A stretch of DNA of 64,000 bases from Gymnopus androsaceus JB14. Taxonomy: Eukaryota; Basidiomycota; Agaricomycetes; Agaricales; Omphalotaceae. Positions 1 to 11,798 of the stretch are shown here, in pieces. Where the stretch lies: the NCBI GenBank assembly GCA_009733575.1, contig ML769598.1:56041-120040 (forward strand), written 5' to 3'. The translations under genes were made by a program, and so were the position numbers. The notes below the pieces were generated by a model. The model did not search any database and was not told the origin of the DNA. It worked only from the letters and a program-made list of their open reading frames with translations. How positions within the stretch are numbered: the first letter of the stretch is position 1; each line of letters opens with the position of its first letter.

Positions 1-380
1 CATATGCAGCATTTTGTGAATATCCCCAAAGTGTGCAGGTGCAAATATTTTTTTTGAGGAGATGCAGTAGTCGCCATTGAAAAGAGGGACATCGAAAACG
101 GGGGTTGCATTTTACCCCATATTATTTCTCATGAAACTGAGGTAGCTATAAAGCTCTCAAAGTTGCCATTTTTTGATATTTTTGGCTCACACGGTCAAAA
201 ATCTGTCAAAATCACCAGTTTGTGAGCTCAATAGCTACCTCAAATTTGTGAGAAATAGTATGGGGTAAATTGCAACCCCCGTTTTCGATGTCCCTCTTTT
301 CAACGGTGACTACTGCATCTCCTCAAAAAAAAATATTTGCACCTGCACACTTTGGGGATATTCACAAAATGCTGCATATG
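1..380. mobile_element. 380-bp foldback (MITE-like) element
   Basis: The first about 150 bases and the reverse complement of bases 231-380 match at roughly 93 percent. Both ends read CATATGCAGCATTTTGTG. A unique spacer of about 80 bases lies between the arms. No open frame is present, so this looks like a non-autonomous terminal-inverted-repeat element. The left end coincides with the window edge, so its true boundary and any target duplication cannot be seen. Confidence 0.8.
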
Positions 381-536
381 TCAGGTATTTCTCACGAGGG
401 TGTCATCCAACTGGTCTCAGAAGATGCAGAATGTATTATATAATTATACTACAACTTGTTTGAAGTAGATATATACTTTTCTTGATGAGATATGTCCGAA
501 AAACCAGGTGATGGTCACTTTTGGTGACCCCGAGTA

Positions 537-1790
537 TGGCTTGCAGTGTAGCCACTATGTTATCCCTCCCCACAATATATCAATATCTCGGGTATATACT
601 TAACTGGATATCTTCACATTTGTTCCTGGTGCTCACACTCACCTGCCAGCTCATGCTCACATTTGGCCGGCTCACACTCATGGCCCGTACATTCCAAGCC
701 ATCACATTCACGTCCTGTACAGTCACTCTCATTGTTAAATGCAATTGTTTGTTCAGTTTATGCACAAATAATACAAATCTTTCACTCTTACTACCATGGT
801 CTGCTGCCCAAAATGACTGACCAAACACAGAGGACCTTGTCAGGTTCATCAACCGATTTCCCAGTAACATTCTGAATGCATTTCGGGATTAGGTACATAA
901 ATACTCTATATCAGAATTGGCTCATTGCCATTGACTTCAACAGAAAGTTGCCGAATCCAAGCCACCAAAGTCCTTCAGGACAAATTCACAGCTGCATCTG
1001 GCTCAAAGGCATGAGGACAATGTTCTGTGGGATGTCAAGTTTGTCTGGTCAAGTTCCTGCAATATGACCGTTGAAGGCTCATGTTGTAGCTGATCCTTAT
1101 CCCATTAACAGTGAGTATTCACCTCGAATTTTATTGTATCTGAATATGACACTGTACAGTGAATCCTCCTTCAGCTCCTACAAGTCATTGTCACTTCAGT
1201 CATCATTTCCGAGTCTTTTGGTACAATCAATTCATTCATTCATTTGTCCCAGATCAACCTGCATTGTTGGATGCAGTTCCTAGTTCTGGGCTAGCTTTTA
1301 CAACTTCAGTGTTGTAAACTTTGATTGGGTTCGACTTGAACGTCTTTGCCACCTTTGGTGCAAATATGGACTTTGGTAATGATGCGGGTATGAACTTTGT
1401 GGGTACTAATGGTATGAACTTTGGCGCAAGTTATAATTTCTCAAACTTGAATGTAGACTTTACTATAATTTATGAATACTATATAATATTTGAACAAATG
1501 TACTGCAACCAAGTTTATTATAACTTCTTAATCTACAATGCCTAGGTGGTAATAGGTATGTGACTTCGAGGTTGGTGGACATGGGTGTGAGCCAGCTATC
1601 AGTGAGAGTGAACCTTGCAAATGTGAGTGTGGGCCATCTGAATGTGAGCATGAGCTGGCGGAATGTGAGTGTGAGCACCAGGAACGAATGTGAAGGTGTC
1701 CGGTTGTGTGGTCACCCCAATATCTCTCTGCTGGAACTGAGTGAGCCGGAAAATGTGGAGTGAGGCAGGAGGATCTGAATGTGCATGCAT
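537..1790. repeat. Inverted pair of GCTCACACTCA-rich repeats
   Basis: Bases of about 600-730 (TTCACATTTGTTCCTGGTGCTCAC and following) recur in reverse complement at about 1595-1715. The two copies are low in complexity, built from GAGTGTGAGC-like words, and diverged by short indels. The sequence between them has no recognisable gene. They may be the eroded ends of a transposon. Confidence 0.5.
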
Positions 1791-1877
1791 GTGATGGAAC
1801 TCTTGGCAGGAAGCAAGACAATAGAGGATACAATGTTTATCCTCTTGTTATCTTGATGGGAATGGACAAATCATTAC

Positions 1878-1985
1878 TAGTGCATGAAATCCATATGCTA
1901 CTATATTTACTAGTGCATGGAATCCATACACTACTATATTTACTGGTGTATGGAATCCATGCAACATGCATGGAATCCATATGCT
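1878..1985. repeat. Imperfect tandem repeat, about 36-bp unit
   Basis: Three successive units share TAGTGCATGGAATCCATA-like and CTACTATATTTAC segments; a fourth partial copy of GGAATCCAT follows. This lies just upstream of the POL1 pseudogene. Confidence 0.6.
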
Positions 1986-2007
1986 TTGTGAGCCTCAGTG
2001 TGCGTAC

Positions 2008-3390
2008 AATTGTCAATCAAACACAAAACAACCGGGAAGTAGTCTGCGTGTCTGCTCAAACTTGGCGCAACAGTAAGCTTCACTTCTCTAAACTTGATAA
2101 TATCTTGATGCAATTTCCTGTCAGTGGTCATCGATAGTACTACCCGCCCAGATCAGCTCCCTTGTACTGTTCAAACTTTTGTCCAACCTTTGGATAATTT
2201 CCCGTCTGGTTTTGAAGCTGCTGCAAAAGTTGATGGTAGAGAGTGTATTTCCCTGATGAAGAATGAGTGAATGCTACTTGATACTCTATTGGGTATATAT
2301 CTTGTTTTATTCCACGTCCTTGTGCTAACTTGAACTCTAGTCTCCATCCACAAGAACGACCCGGATATCATTGTTGGCCACGATTTCCTTGGTGCCTCGC
2401 TAGATGTGCTCCTGCATTGTATGCGAGACCTTAAACCTGATCATTGGTCTTGTATTAGTTGTTTCAGGTGTAAGGCTTGGCCTTGAATTGGAAAGCAGGG
2501 CACAAATCTCAAGTTTCTGGCTGGGAGGATGTTGTGTGATCTGAGCAGTGATGCAGCCAAGGTACGCTCCCTTCTCCTCGCTCTGCACCTTCAATCTGTT
2601 GATCCCTTCTGCAGAGTATGATCACTTTGACTACCTGGTCTTTAACAGAGATGTGCAAATCTCAGTTGAAGAGTGACAGAGAGGAAATTGACCCCAATGA
2701 CATGGCCAGCTATTTCGATGGAAGCATCAGTAATCCCAACCAGCTTCTAACGTTTGTTTGCCACTGCGAGCTCAATGCTCATTACCACATGGCTCTTGCT
2801 GCAGCAGTTCAGATTCTCCCTCTCATGAAACAGTTGGCAAACCTTGCTGGGAACTCATGGTAAGTCTAGCTTGTTCACAAGCAGTTTGTATAATTGATGG
2901 TCTTTACAGGAACAAGACACTCAATGGAGGTTGTGCAGAAAGGAACGAGTATATTCTCCTACACAAGTTCCATTGACTCAAGTTCATATGTCCTGACAAA
3001 TCCTGGGGAAAGAAGACAGTTGTCAAGACAGAACCTGTTGAAGAAGATCTTGATGCTCCAAAAGATGCCCCCAAGGGCAAGGGTGCCAAGAAGGACAAGT
3101 ATAAAGGTGGTTTGGTTCTGATTCCTCGGAAAGGCTTATGGAACAGCTACATCCTGGTCATGGACTTCAACTCTCTTTACCCGAGTATCATTCAAGAATA
3201 CAATATTGATTTTACAACTGTTGAGAAGTCTGATGTTGAAGAAATTGATGTTAGTGCTTAACTATGTGATCTGTCTTTTCTTACTGAACCATGTTTTCAC
3301 TAGGCTGGAGAAGGCGGGCAGCTTGATTTATCCGGAGATTCAGTCCCTCAAGGTGTTCTTCCCAGGATTATTTTCGGACCCTAATTAGTG
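2008..3390 (+). pseudogene. POL1: DNA polymerase alpha catalytic subunit, internal fragment
   Basis: Spliced by eye, this encodes the exonuclease-like and early polymerase regions of eukaryotic B-family polymerase alpha. Recognisable blocks in order are DPDIIVGHDFLGASLDVLL (about 2355-2410), GRMLCDLSSDAAK (2526-2564), TTWSLTEMC, the 'NPNQLLTFVCHCELNAHY' region, and motif A DFNSLYPSIIQEYNID (about 3165-3212), ending after VPQGVLPRII. At least four introns are kept, so this is a DNA-level copy, not a retrocopy. In-frame TGA codons sit at 2268-2270, 2484-2486 and 2974-2976, each where the family has Arg. Several other conserved Arg positions now read TGT (Cys). Both fit CGA or CGT turning into TGA or TGT. 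The N-terminus, the catalytic motifs after motif A and the C-terminus are missing. Certain as to family; not functional. Confidence 0.9.
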
Positions 3391-4025
3391 GTCATGCCTG
3401 TTTTATACTTTTTGTCTAACGCGGTTTTGATTCCTTGTTTCATTTACTCAATCTTACTCTATGAATTCCCATCTCAACTTTAGTCCAATAACCAAACTTG
3501 ATTTTGGTATCCCTTGTCTTACTAGTACATTCCAACCAAACACTAGTTTGGTATACTAATCTGTATTCTATTCCATATAGTATTGTAATTCTTGTTGTAT
3601 AGGCTTTATAAGCCTATTCAAAAAAGAGGCATATCAGCGGCCAATCCAAAAGGTAGTATCTCATCTGCTGAATTTGGAATTTGTACTAACAGTATTATAG
3701 AGCTTTTCACGAACACATCGAACCCTGGATTTCAGAAAGGCATTCCTGTCTATACTCTCTATGGCAGACCATGCACCACCTAATGGCCCTAGCTATGAGT
3801 CAGCAAGGTATTTCAAGGTTCATCTGGATTACAGATCGACGAACGCTGTCAATGGATTTCCAGTCCATATCCCTTCTTTTATTGAAGAAATCAGACGTAC
3901 TCTCTCCTCCACCACAGATCAAATCACCAACCTCTTCCGTGGCTGTCCATTCCTTGATATTCTTGAATCAATTGACCAGGCACATTCCTCCAACCTGTGG
4001 AGGCAAGGGAGTATCAGCTGATTCC
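3391..4025. other. Intergenic; one unrecognised short open frame
   Basis: AT-rich sequence after the POL1 fragment. A plus-strand frame of 86 codons at 3761-4021 (YFKVHLDYRSTNAVNGF..., with SFIEEIRRTL) has protein-like composition but no family I recognise. It runs directly into the TIR element that starts near 4026 and may be the broken end of an unknown gene. Confidence 0.35.
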
Positions 4026-4675
4026 GCTAAGCCTTTGGCAAATATCCCGATAAGTGTCCAGGAATGTTTTGCAATTTGGCCTAATAAAATTGAATCAGTG
4101 TTTTCTGGCCATTAAGTGGTGGCTGTGCAAAGTTATGATGGTGATCCTATTAGGTAAGCCATTCTTTAGCCTTTCTGATGCTTTACGTAAGGTCCGATCA
4201 ATTTTTACAGCCGCTGTGGCCATGCCAAATTTGGCAATTTTATATCTCAAGAACAAGGCATTGTGGGAAAAAACTGACACCCCCCCTTGGATTTGTCAGA
4301 CCATCCCCTATCCAACCCTGACCCTAACCCTAACCCTAATCCCACTCCTAACCTAGTAATAGCGGGGGCAAGCCCCCGCACCCCCATTTTTATCCTTAAC
4401 CCCTGACCCTAACCCCAACCCCTAACCCCTAACCTATGCACACTGAAGGTTTGGCAATGTTTTTTCAGGTAACCCTAATTAACCCTAATTCTGATATTTG
4501 CCAAATATTTTGTGATATTTTCACTGTTTTTGACAAATATTTTGCAAAGAATCCGAAGTTCTGCCCCCTATCAGAATATTTGGCAAATAGTCTTCTAGGG
4601 CAATTTTTTTTTTCTTTGATTTTATCGGGTCAAATTGCAAAACGTTCCCCAACACTTATCGGGATATTTAGCTTA
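4026..4675. mobile_element. TIR element with telomere-like core
   Basis: AAATATCCCGATAAGTGT followed by TTTTGCAATTTG at 4040-4095 is mirrored in reverse complement at 4612-4670, giving terminal inverted repeats of about 55-60 bases around a 0.65-kb body. The body carries several ATATTTGGCAAATA-like palindromes, CCCTAA runs and a GCGGGGGCAAGCCCCCGC hairpin. No coding capacity is visible, so this looks like a non-autonomous DNA transposon. I could not find a clean target duplication. Confidence 0.65.
4310..4436. repeat. Interstitial telomere-like repeats
   Basis: Four CCCTAA/CCCTGA units occur at about 4314-4340, and variant CCCCTAA units at about 4398-4433, separated by a short G/C hairpin. 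The repeats are short, degenerate and inside the TIR element, so they are probably part of the element rather than a healed telomere. Confidence 0.75.
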
Positions 4676-5120
4676 AGACTAGCAGCATCTAGTGGGAGTA
4701 TGCGAGTAAAGGAGAAAGGACCATTGGTGTACCAGTAGTTAAGAATAGAATCCAAGAAAGAAAAATGAGTTGCTGTCAGCAAAAAAAAAAGCCTCCAAGT
4801 CAATTCACAGGAGAAAAGTACATTGTTAATTCCAGGCCACATAACCAATGCTTCAAAGTAACCTCCTGTGAGACAGAATTTATTCCCATGAAGGTCAGTC
4901 AGCATTTCAGATGATGATACTGTAAGAAAAAATGTACCACAATATAGCTTTGCATCTCATCAAGGAGGGTTATGTCATTCAGTATACATTGTCTATTTGC
5001 ACTTGAACAAACCTCTGGAAAAGGGGCAGATTGTGGAACAGAGTAGCAGAAATGTGGACAAGTACTAATATTCACATGAATTGAACACAGGTATAACTAA
5101 TACAATTTTGAACATGTAAA
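4676..5120. other. No feature recognised
   Basis: Non-coding-looking sequence between the TIR element and the minus-strand fragment. No conserved motif or long frame was recognised. Confidence 0.4.
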
Positions 5121-5124
5121 TCAT

Positions 5125-5405
5125 CCAATTATACATGCACTCTTGTTTGAGCAAGGAGCGGCAGGCGCTCTTGATGGAGAAAATGTGGCATGCATAGGGG
5201 CATACAGGAGCTGGAGGATTAGAGCAAGTAGAGGATGCATATATTTCAAAATCAATATCATCCTAGCTGGAATCATCCTCTGGACTGGGGTGTTTGGTTT
5301 CCTTAAATATTTTTTGAATTTTGAGGGAGCTATAACGAGCATGCCTGTCGGCACCACAAGGGCATGGAATTTTACCATCCTTGCAATGCCTTGGAGAATT
5401 ACCAT
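5125..5405 (-). pseudogene. Unrecognised C-rich open-frame fragment
   Basis: On the minus strand a frame beginning near 5405 reads NSPRHCKDGKIPCPCG then HARYSSLKIQKIFKETKHPS, with an in-frame TAG at 5263-5265 and open frame beyond it to about 5150. It looks protein-coding and transposon-like, but I do not recognise the family. A plausible intron (donor in the preceding gene at about 5482) could splice it onto the DUF6534 gene as a last exon; I think it more likely an unrelated fragment abutting that gene. Confidence 0.35.
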
Positions 5406-5444
5406 TGGACGTGATATCCTGCACCAAAGAAACGAAAGAAAAAA

Positions 5445-7535
5445 TCAGCTTAATAATATCTTAGGATAAATTTGACATACCTCCTGTGAAGACAAGATCG
5501 TAAGCTCCGCCAAATCTTCTTCCTCCACCTGGTCGTGTCTTTCTCGGGTGGCCACCATACCTGGGCCCATTCCACACTCAAGGTCAGATGTATACTCCCG
5601 TGTCGTGTCAACTTGAATAGCAATCCTGGTGTTCTTCATGTGCTGGAAGGAAAGCTGAATGAACATGGTTTAGTAATATGCACATTGAAAATAGAACAAA
5701 TGGCAACATACTGATGGCGAAGCACCGCGTTCAAGGTCAGAGGGAAGGGAGATGTTGTCCACACTGCTAGTGTTGACACCTTCGGGGGAATCTCTGATAC
5801 TCTTTCGAGCGTTGAGCGTGGCCAGAAGCGAGTTTGTGTACACTGAAATTGGTTATTAACAGTAATAATGGTAGATGGATAAAGGATGTACATCTTCCCA
5901 TGGAGAAAAAGAACGGGATGTAGATAAAAGTGTTGGGAGCTGCAAGGATCTAACATGGGGGAATCAATTCATTAGGAAGGAAGAAACACACAAAAGAATC
6001 AGGACGTACCGATATCAAAGAAGCTACGGCACAAAGACTTGATATAAATTATAATGAGCTCAAGCATCTGTGATCTGAATGATGACAGAATATATACCTG
6101 GTAAGTGCGCCGGTATTGACAGCGAAGAGAGTCTAATATCATAAATTAATGGATGCCCAATGACAACTCGAGAAGTCTGCGCCGACTACTTACCAGTTTG
6201 TTAATCATGGTGTCGGAGCTAGGATGATTTTGAATGAGTGGAGAATACTAGCAGGATAGGTATTCGAACTCACGATCGGTATCCCGTCTCGGCCCGCTGA
6301 AGAAGTATAGTCAAAATCCCGGCGATGAGGAGATCACCCGCAGCAGCGAGGGCATTGACGGTGATCGAGAGACCCTGTAATGGTGTCGGAAAGTTCAGCG
6401 TACATTGAGAGAGGAGAAATGAACCTTAAGTTCGGCGGATAGTTCTTCGAACGTCTTGACGCGCATTAAGCTTTTCAATAAATGTGAGTCAACGAGTTCG
6501 TGGGATAGATGCTTGGACGTACGCGATAATTGCAAACGCTTCAATATAGGTATGGTCAGCAGTTTGTAGCGAGTCAGTAGAGAGACTAGCTTACTGAGGA
6601 CACACACTGGAAACGGAGCGCATCAATGAAAGAGCTAGTCGAATTGATATACAAGAAACCCACCAAACTCTGCCAAAACAAAAGACCCCTAGTATCGAAT
6701 TAAAAGAGTTCTCAGAAGCATCGTAAAGAAGGAAACGTACTACAAACGCAGTAAGCCATATTTTTTTGCCGCTCACTGTAATGAGGTTAGAACGAGTTTG
6801 CGAACCAGGTGGCATCACCGACGCACGCATCGATATCCTGTACGTCAAGAAGCTGGAAGCGCGTAAGGGACGAGAACAGCGTGAATGACCCAGACGCACC
6901 ATTGGACAGCGAGCGCGGTAAGTCCCTACGGAGGAAAGTCAGTCATTCCAAGTACATCAGATTCAATGTAAGAAAACGTACGTTGAACAGACCTGCAGCC
7001 TTGAGAGGCAGTCAGAGCCTTAATAAACCTGCATGGCTCCATTGGACTTACTGAAAAACTCCTAGAAAAGCGAATGAGTAGATGTAGAGTGCAATGTATA
7101 ACCAACAAACGCACCAGACGACGGTTTCCAACTTGGCAGCTTCGCCGTAGAACGACACGAGATATGTGTAGCCTGCAGAAAGAAAAAAAAAATAAGAGCG
7201 TAGTGGCGGAAAATGAATGGGAGATGTACCAGTATGACAGATGAGAGCCTGGTGTATAAAGTCAAAGACGAGTACTGTCGCAACCTAGGATAGATAGTCA
7301 GCGGAAATCACGAAGAAACTAGTAGTAATAAAACGTACCAGTACTGGGAGGAAGTTTTTGTCTTTCGAATGGGTGTAATAATACCAAGCCTGCGTTGTAG
7401 ACACTGCCAGAACAGTTTGTAAAAGTTTCGACATCGAGACATTCTTCAAAGCTTACTGCCCAAGAGGACGCCAGCAACCTGGATCCCGACAAAAGCAGCG
7501 CCATACGTCGAGTTGATAGAAAAATGGGCGGACAT
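5445..7535 (-). CDS. DUF6534 family multi-pass membrane protein
   Basis: This is a many-exon gene read from an ATG at 7533-7535 (MSAHFSINSTYGAAFVGIQ). Splicing by eye gives the usual order of the DUF6534 seven-helix family: helix 1 followed by TQAWYYYTHSKD; VATVLVFDFIHQALICHTGY; a VVWSFS block; a TYRISMLSGKKIWLTAFV block; GLSITVNALAAAGDLLIAG with RAETGYRSSDTMINKL; LFAVNTGALTSLCAVASL; NTFIYIPFFFSMGR; and the hallmark VYTNSLLATLNARKSIRD near 5765-5850. A hydrophilic tail (IAIQVDTTREYTSDLE) follows. There are a dozen or more exons, some under 20 nt. I see no frame break. The family lies in membranes; its biochemical role is unknown. The exact 3' end is uncertain: the tail may stop at 5445 or splice further. 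Confidence 0.82.
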
Positions 7536-9455
7536 GGTTGAGAGCGTTGACGGGAAGACAGAGTGAGGGTAGGAACGAAAGAATCAAAGGACCCACAAAT
7601 ATAAGCCAGTGGATATAAAACGTTCACGACAAATCAGTAAAGAAGCCAGACTTACTGAATTCGGTTAACAGATTACTGGATCCGCCAGATTGTAAAATGG
7701 AAGCTACAGGAACGCGTCAAAGCTTCTGGAACGGTCCGTGTACATTTCTGAACTTTTGAAGGTCCACTGAAAGCTGTTTTTTGCGTGTATTACTGTCTGA
7801 ACATCACCACAATTAATATGCGATTAAGTCTGGATTAACTAGATCTTAGTCGGGAAAGCAGAAAGAGATACCATCTTTAAATCAGGCCGGAAACTTGCAG
7901 GCATTCTGTAAAGTTCAGAACGCAATCTGATTGGACATGATGGCAATGACCGAAAAGAATAAGTGAAGTCGCGGACAAGTGCGACTGAACTTTTCGCTTC
8001 TCTACTCTCGTTGCCATCCAAACGAACCCTTAACTGCGCTCTCAATAGAGGCTTTCAAACACAAGATAATTAAATATTTTACAGACTTAAATATTTTACA
8101 GACTCATTTACCGTGAAGATCAGTTTAAATTCGCGCTACCAATAGCGGTCTTCCGAAATCCAGAAGGACTTCTTCGAGAAACTTTGGAGCTCCGAACGCG
8201 ACTTTCATTTGATTATCATAACTCCACGCGTGCCTATACTTTGGCTCCTCGAAAAAGACCACTTAAGTATGGATAGGCTATAGCTACCGCGCAAAATGAA
8301 ATTCGAAATTCTGCCATACTGTATATCACAAATCGTCATCATCCTTCAGATCTTGAACCATACCCTGACCATACCTGTGCATATTTGGCTGATTCTTGTA
8401 CTAGAGGAAGCTACGATAGGTCTTTATCTGCAAACTTGGCGTCTCGCTGATTTCACAAGTTCGTCGTCTTCAGACCCTCTGCACGAGGGGCTTCCCAGTC
8501 CAGCTGCCAGCTTTCTGCAATTGAGTTTCGGTGAGCATTGTGATTCCTCCGCTTAGACGACTGGGATTCAGCCTCAGCGATGATGGAAAGGAACTTCTTT
8601 ATCATCATTTCCCGAGTAATGTTGTAAGTTTTTTGTTTCGACCGACGTAGATGTTCTAGAACATCTTTCAATAAGATCTGTGAATTTCCGCGTCGTCATC
8701 TTTTTTTGGCCCCTAACTGGCTACGACATTGACTTCCTGGAGAAACCGCTCTATATGTACATTTTTACATATTTTCTTCTCCTATCCTATCCTGTTTGTG
8801 GGCATAGAACCTTTCGGGGTCCCATCCAGGCGTTATGTGCGCATGGCCTGAGCTGAGCTAGTTTCTTCAAATGAAAACATTCGCACTCGGCTAACTATAC
8901 ATTGCAAGTCAGTAAGTATGTAGTAGGACTGATCCAATCTTTTTAGGAGAGCATGGAATCGGATGACCGCAAATCCTGAACGTACGTTGGCGCCAAGTGT
9001 CTGGCACTGACAAACACAGGTACTGAATCGCAACTCGGATAGATTCAAGGAAAGCCACTTGAAATTCAAGTATATTTATAACTGCATGTCTAGTACGTTT
9101 CGTTTTTAACTTGCTCAATGGAAAATTCTTCAACCGGAATGATGTTCTGACGTCGGGTTTCTCCTGCCCAAAACAGTCCCACCATTCTCCCCGTAAGCGA
9201 CAGCAGCAGGTCAAGCTAATATAGATCACATATACATTTCAATCGACCCTAGCTCCGATCTTATTACGACTTTAATTGTAGCCATGCTATCTTCAAAAAA
9301 AAAAGCATCTGCGTGGTTCTGAATACAGTAGACCCTTCCAAAAGTTCGTTTAGCTTTTCACGCCTTCATGTACATGTGAACCTTATAAGTACTGACGTCT
9401 CGCGCGAGACAACCCTCTTTTATATTCGTTCTGACTCGTTCTTTCCTTCTGCGAC
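7536..9455. other. Intergenic region between two DUF6534 genes
   Basis: The start codons of the two DUF6534 genes face away from each other across this 1.9-kb gap, so it should hold both promoters. No conserved coding exon was recognised; the short frames at 7839-8045, 8296-8556 and 8909-9229 show no family features. A short exact repeat, AATATTTTACAGACT, occurs twice near 8072-8104. Confidence 0.4.
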
Positions 9456-11798
9456 ATGGTGGACCTCATAGCCGATACTACTTCAGGTGCTCATATCCCC
9501 GCGTTGGATAACACTGTGTGTGTTGTTTCACGATCATTATATCGTTCTGCCACTTACATCAATATTTACTTTATCTTTTTTCTTAGATGGGGGCCTTGCT
9601 TAGTTGGGATCCTGTAAGTATCGACTCGGTACCACCTCGATATGGCTATGCACTGATACCTTCGACCGTCTAGATTTTCCAGCGCGTATGTACCAAGCTC
9701 GTACTGCAACTGCATTCTCTAACCGGTTGGCGATGGCTTCGTTGCGCTTTTGCAGTTTATGGGGCATCTCGGCTGCTCAAACCTACATTTACTTCGATGT
9801 ACGGCTTGCTTACATATATCGATCTATCTATTTCTTATGCTGGCTATCTCGCAGAATTTCTACAACCAAGATACTCTGCGGCTCAAACTTCTTGTACGAC
9901 CTCTCTTCGAATAATACTTGTACTCATTTGATGATATACCTTAATGTTAGGTTGTATTTGTCTTGTGAGCTCCATCCTCCACAATAGCGCCACCACTAAC
10001 CATGTATATGTTACATAGTGGTCTCGACACCGCTCACCAAATTATGCTCTGCCATTTGATATACGTATGTATCTAGTATCGAACTTTGGTAACCCGGATT
10101 ACCTTGCATTGGTTGTTTGGTGAGTGTTCTTGTTCTGTACGTCGCTTGTTGTATCTACAGCTTAATCTATGTTCTAGGAGCATCCTGGTAAGCCGTTATA
10201 TACTCTTCATCCGCATGAATACACTGACGCCATTCGAGGTCATGGTGATTTTGTCGGTGAGTATCCGATAACTTGGGCATGGTTTACGTCAGTGCTTACC
10301 TTTACCTTTCTCTCTTCAGGCAATCATCGCGGCTACGATCCAGCTGTGAGCATCCAGTGCTAGAGGGATTGTTGTCGTCGATCAATTGCTCATCATTGCA
10401 TCCTAGCTTTATGTGTTGGCGGATTTGGATATGTATGTCAACTTACGCTCTCCGAAGCTGGAATGGTCTCCGAAACCAACTTCCCCTCCTACACAGTGAG
10501 TAACAAGAGTGTTTATTGGATTATTCCTCTTGTAAGTGCCGTGCATCCTTTTCCTCGTTCGATCTGACTCTCAACTCTATGAAATTAAAGGTCGTGGTTG
10601 TCCTGGCAAGCTTCGTTATTACCATTGGTATGAATTCTTCTTTTACTTCTTTGGAATTCTATTGACGTGCACATCTTCTAGTCTATTTCGTGAGATCGTA
10701 TGTGGTTCGCGTGTCTACGAAGATCATAATTGTTTTAACACGGCGCCTCAACAGTTGGTCTCTCCGTACTTGGGTTGAACTTGCGGATCTCAGTGTAAGT
10801 GTTCTACTTTGTCGATACCCTCTGAATGTGTTGTACGCTGCACCAACCGATAGAAATTTCACGAGCGGTCAACGGCCTCAACTTTGGTGGAGATATAGTT
10901 ATCACGTTCGCCATGGTGTACTTGCTCGGTACCTCAAAGTCGGGAATTAAAAGGTAAGAAGGACTAACTAATGTAAGGTCTTTTCTAAGCTTATTACAAT
11001 GTCTAGACCAACGCGCTCATGAATCGCTTGAATGTACTTTTGCCTGGCAACTGGTCTTTTGACGACGTACGTATTTACGTACCTGTTTAATATTTGCTTA
11101 GTTGATGACTCTCTCTGTTCTTTAGAGTTTGCGCGATCTGTTCTTTGGTTTCGGTAAGTTCTTCTCTGACTCGATAATCTCGCGTTCAATACTTACCCTC
11201 TTTGGCGCAGATTTCCGTCTGGCCTAATACTTTCGTGTACATTGGCTTTTATGTCGTTCTTGCCCGCTGTAAGTCAATTCTCGCTCACTAGCTGTGCGAT
11301 TTGTCAATGAATTTCAGTGTATGTAAACTCGTTCTTGGCTACGTGAGTCCAAGGGTTCTCGCAAAGCATGCGCATTAATTACAATTTTTTTCCAGTCTCA
11401 ATGCTCGCGAGAAGCTGAGAGCTTTGAACCGTCCTCCCGGCAGCTCGTTCCTCTCCAATCTGACCTTCACTGACATTCAGTGGGCTAGAAGTGCGAAGCT
11501 CCAATAATATGATTCTTACTCCGAACATGCCAAGTCATACGGTTAGTTCTCCTATCTATTGCCAGTGATTCTCAATTACAGTACTTATCGAAAATATGAC
11601 TTTTTGATTATCAAGCAAGAAGTCGAAACCGACACCCACAGAAATGATATTGAAATGGAGAGTTTCCTGGTGAGTTTTCTCGGTACATCCGGGATGTCCT
11701 GTTCACTGTGATTTATGTAGCAGTCGAAGAAGTTGTCCTTCAGGCCTGTGGACAGTGACTGCGTCGTTCATGTCACCGGAACCCGCGTTCCTGTCTAG
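9456..11798 (+). pseudogene. DUF6534 family membrane protein, probably frame-broken
   Basis: From an ATG at 9456-9458 the spliced product matches the DUF6534 family along its length: WGPCLVGILFSS, GISAAQTYIYFDNFYNQD, LDTAHQIMLCHLIYT, SNFGNPDYLALVVW, AIIAATIQLFMCWRIW, VVVVLASFVITIVYFVR, then 'FGGDIVITFAMVYLLG' with SGIKRTNALMNRL, CAICSLVS, WPNTFVYIGFYVVLARLYVNSFLATLNARE. About 15 short exons are needed. Between CHLIY and SNFGN (about 10064-10081) 8 to 11 extra bases break the frame. They form a 12-nt GTATGT...TAG string that mimics an intron but is far too short to splice. The C-terminus could stop at TAA 11505-11507 or splice on to a TAG at 11796-11798. A paralogue of the 5445-7535 gene on the other strand; the two differ greatly in sequence, so this is an old duplication. 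Confidence 0.72.

Noticed and set aside
1321..1545. Plus-strand frame with repeated GMNFG-like words (74 codons)
   Set aside because: Low complexity, no start context or family; looks like a chance frame in repetitive sequence.
4310..4436. True chromosome end
   Set aside because: Repeats are few, degenerate, enclosed by TIRs and flanked on both sides by other sequence.
8296..8556. 86-codon plus-strand frame upstream of the second DUF6534 gene
   Set aside because: No domain, no splice partners, and it lies in what should be promoter sequence.
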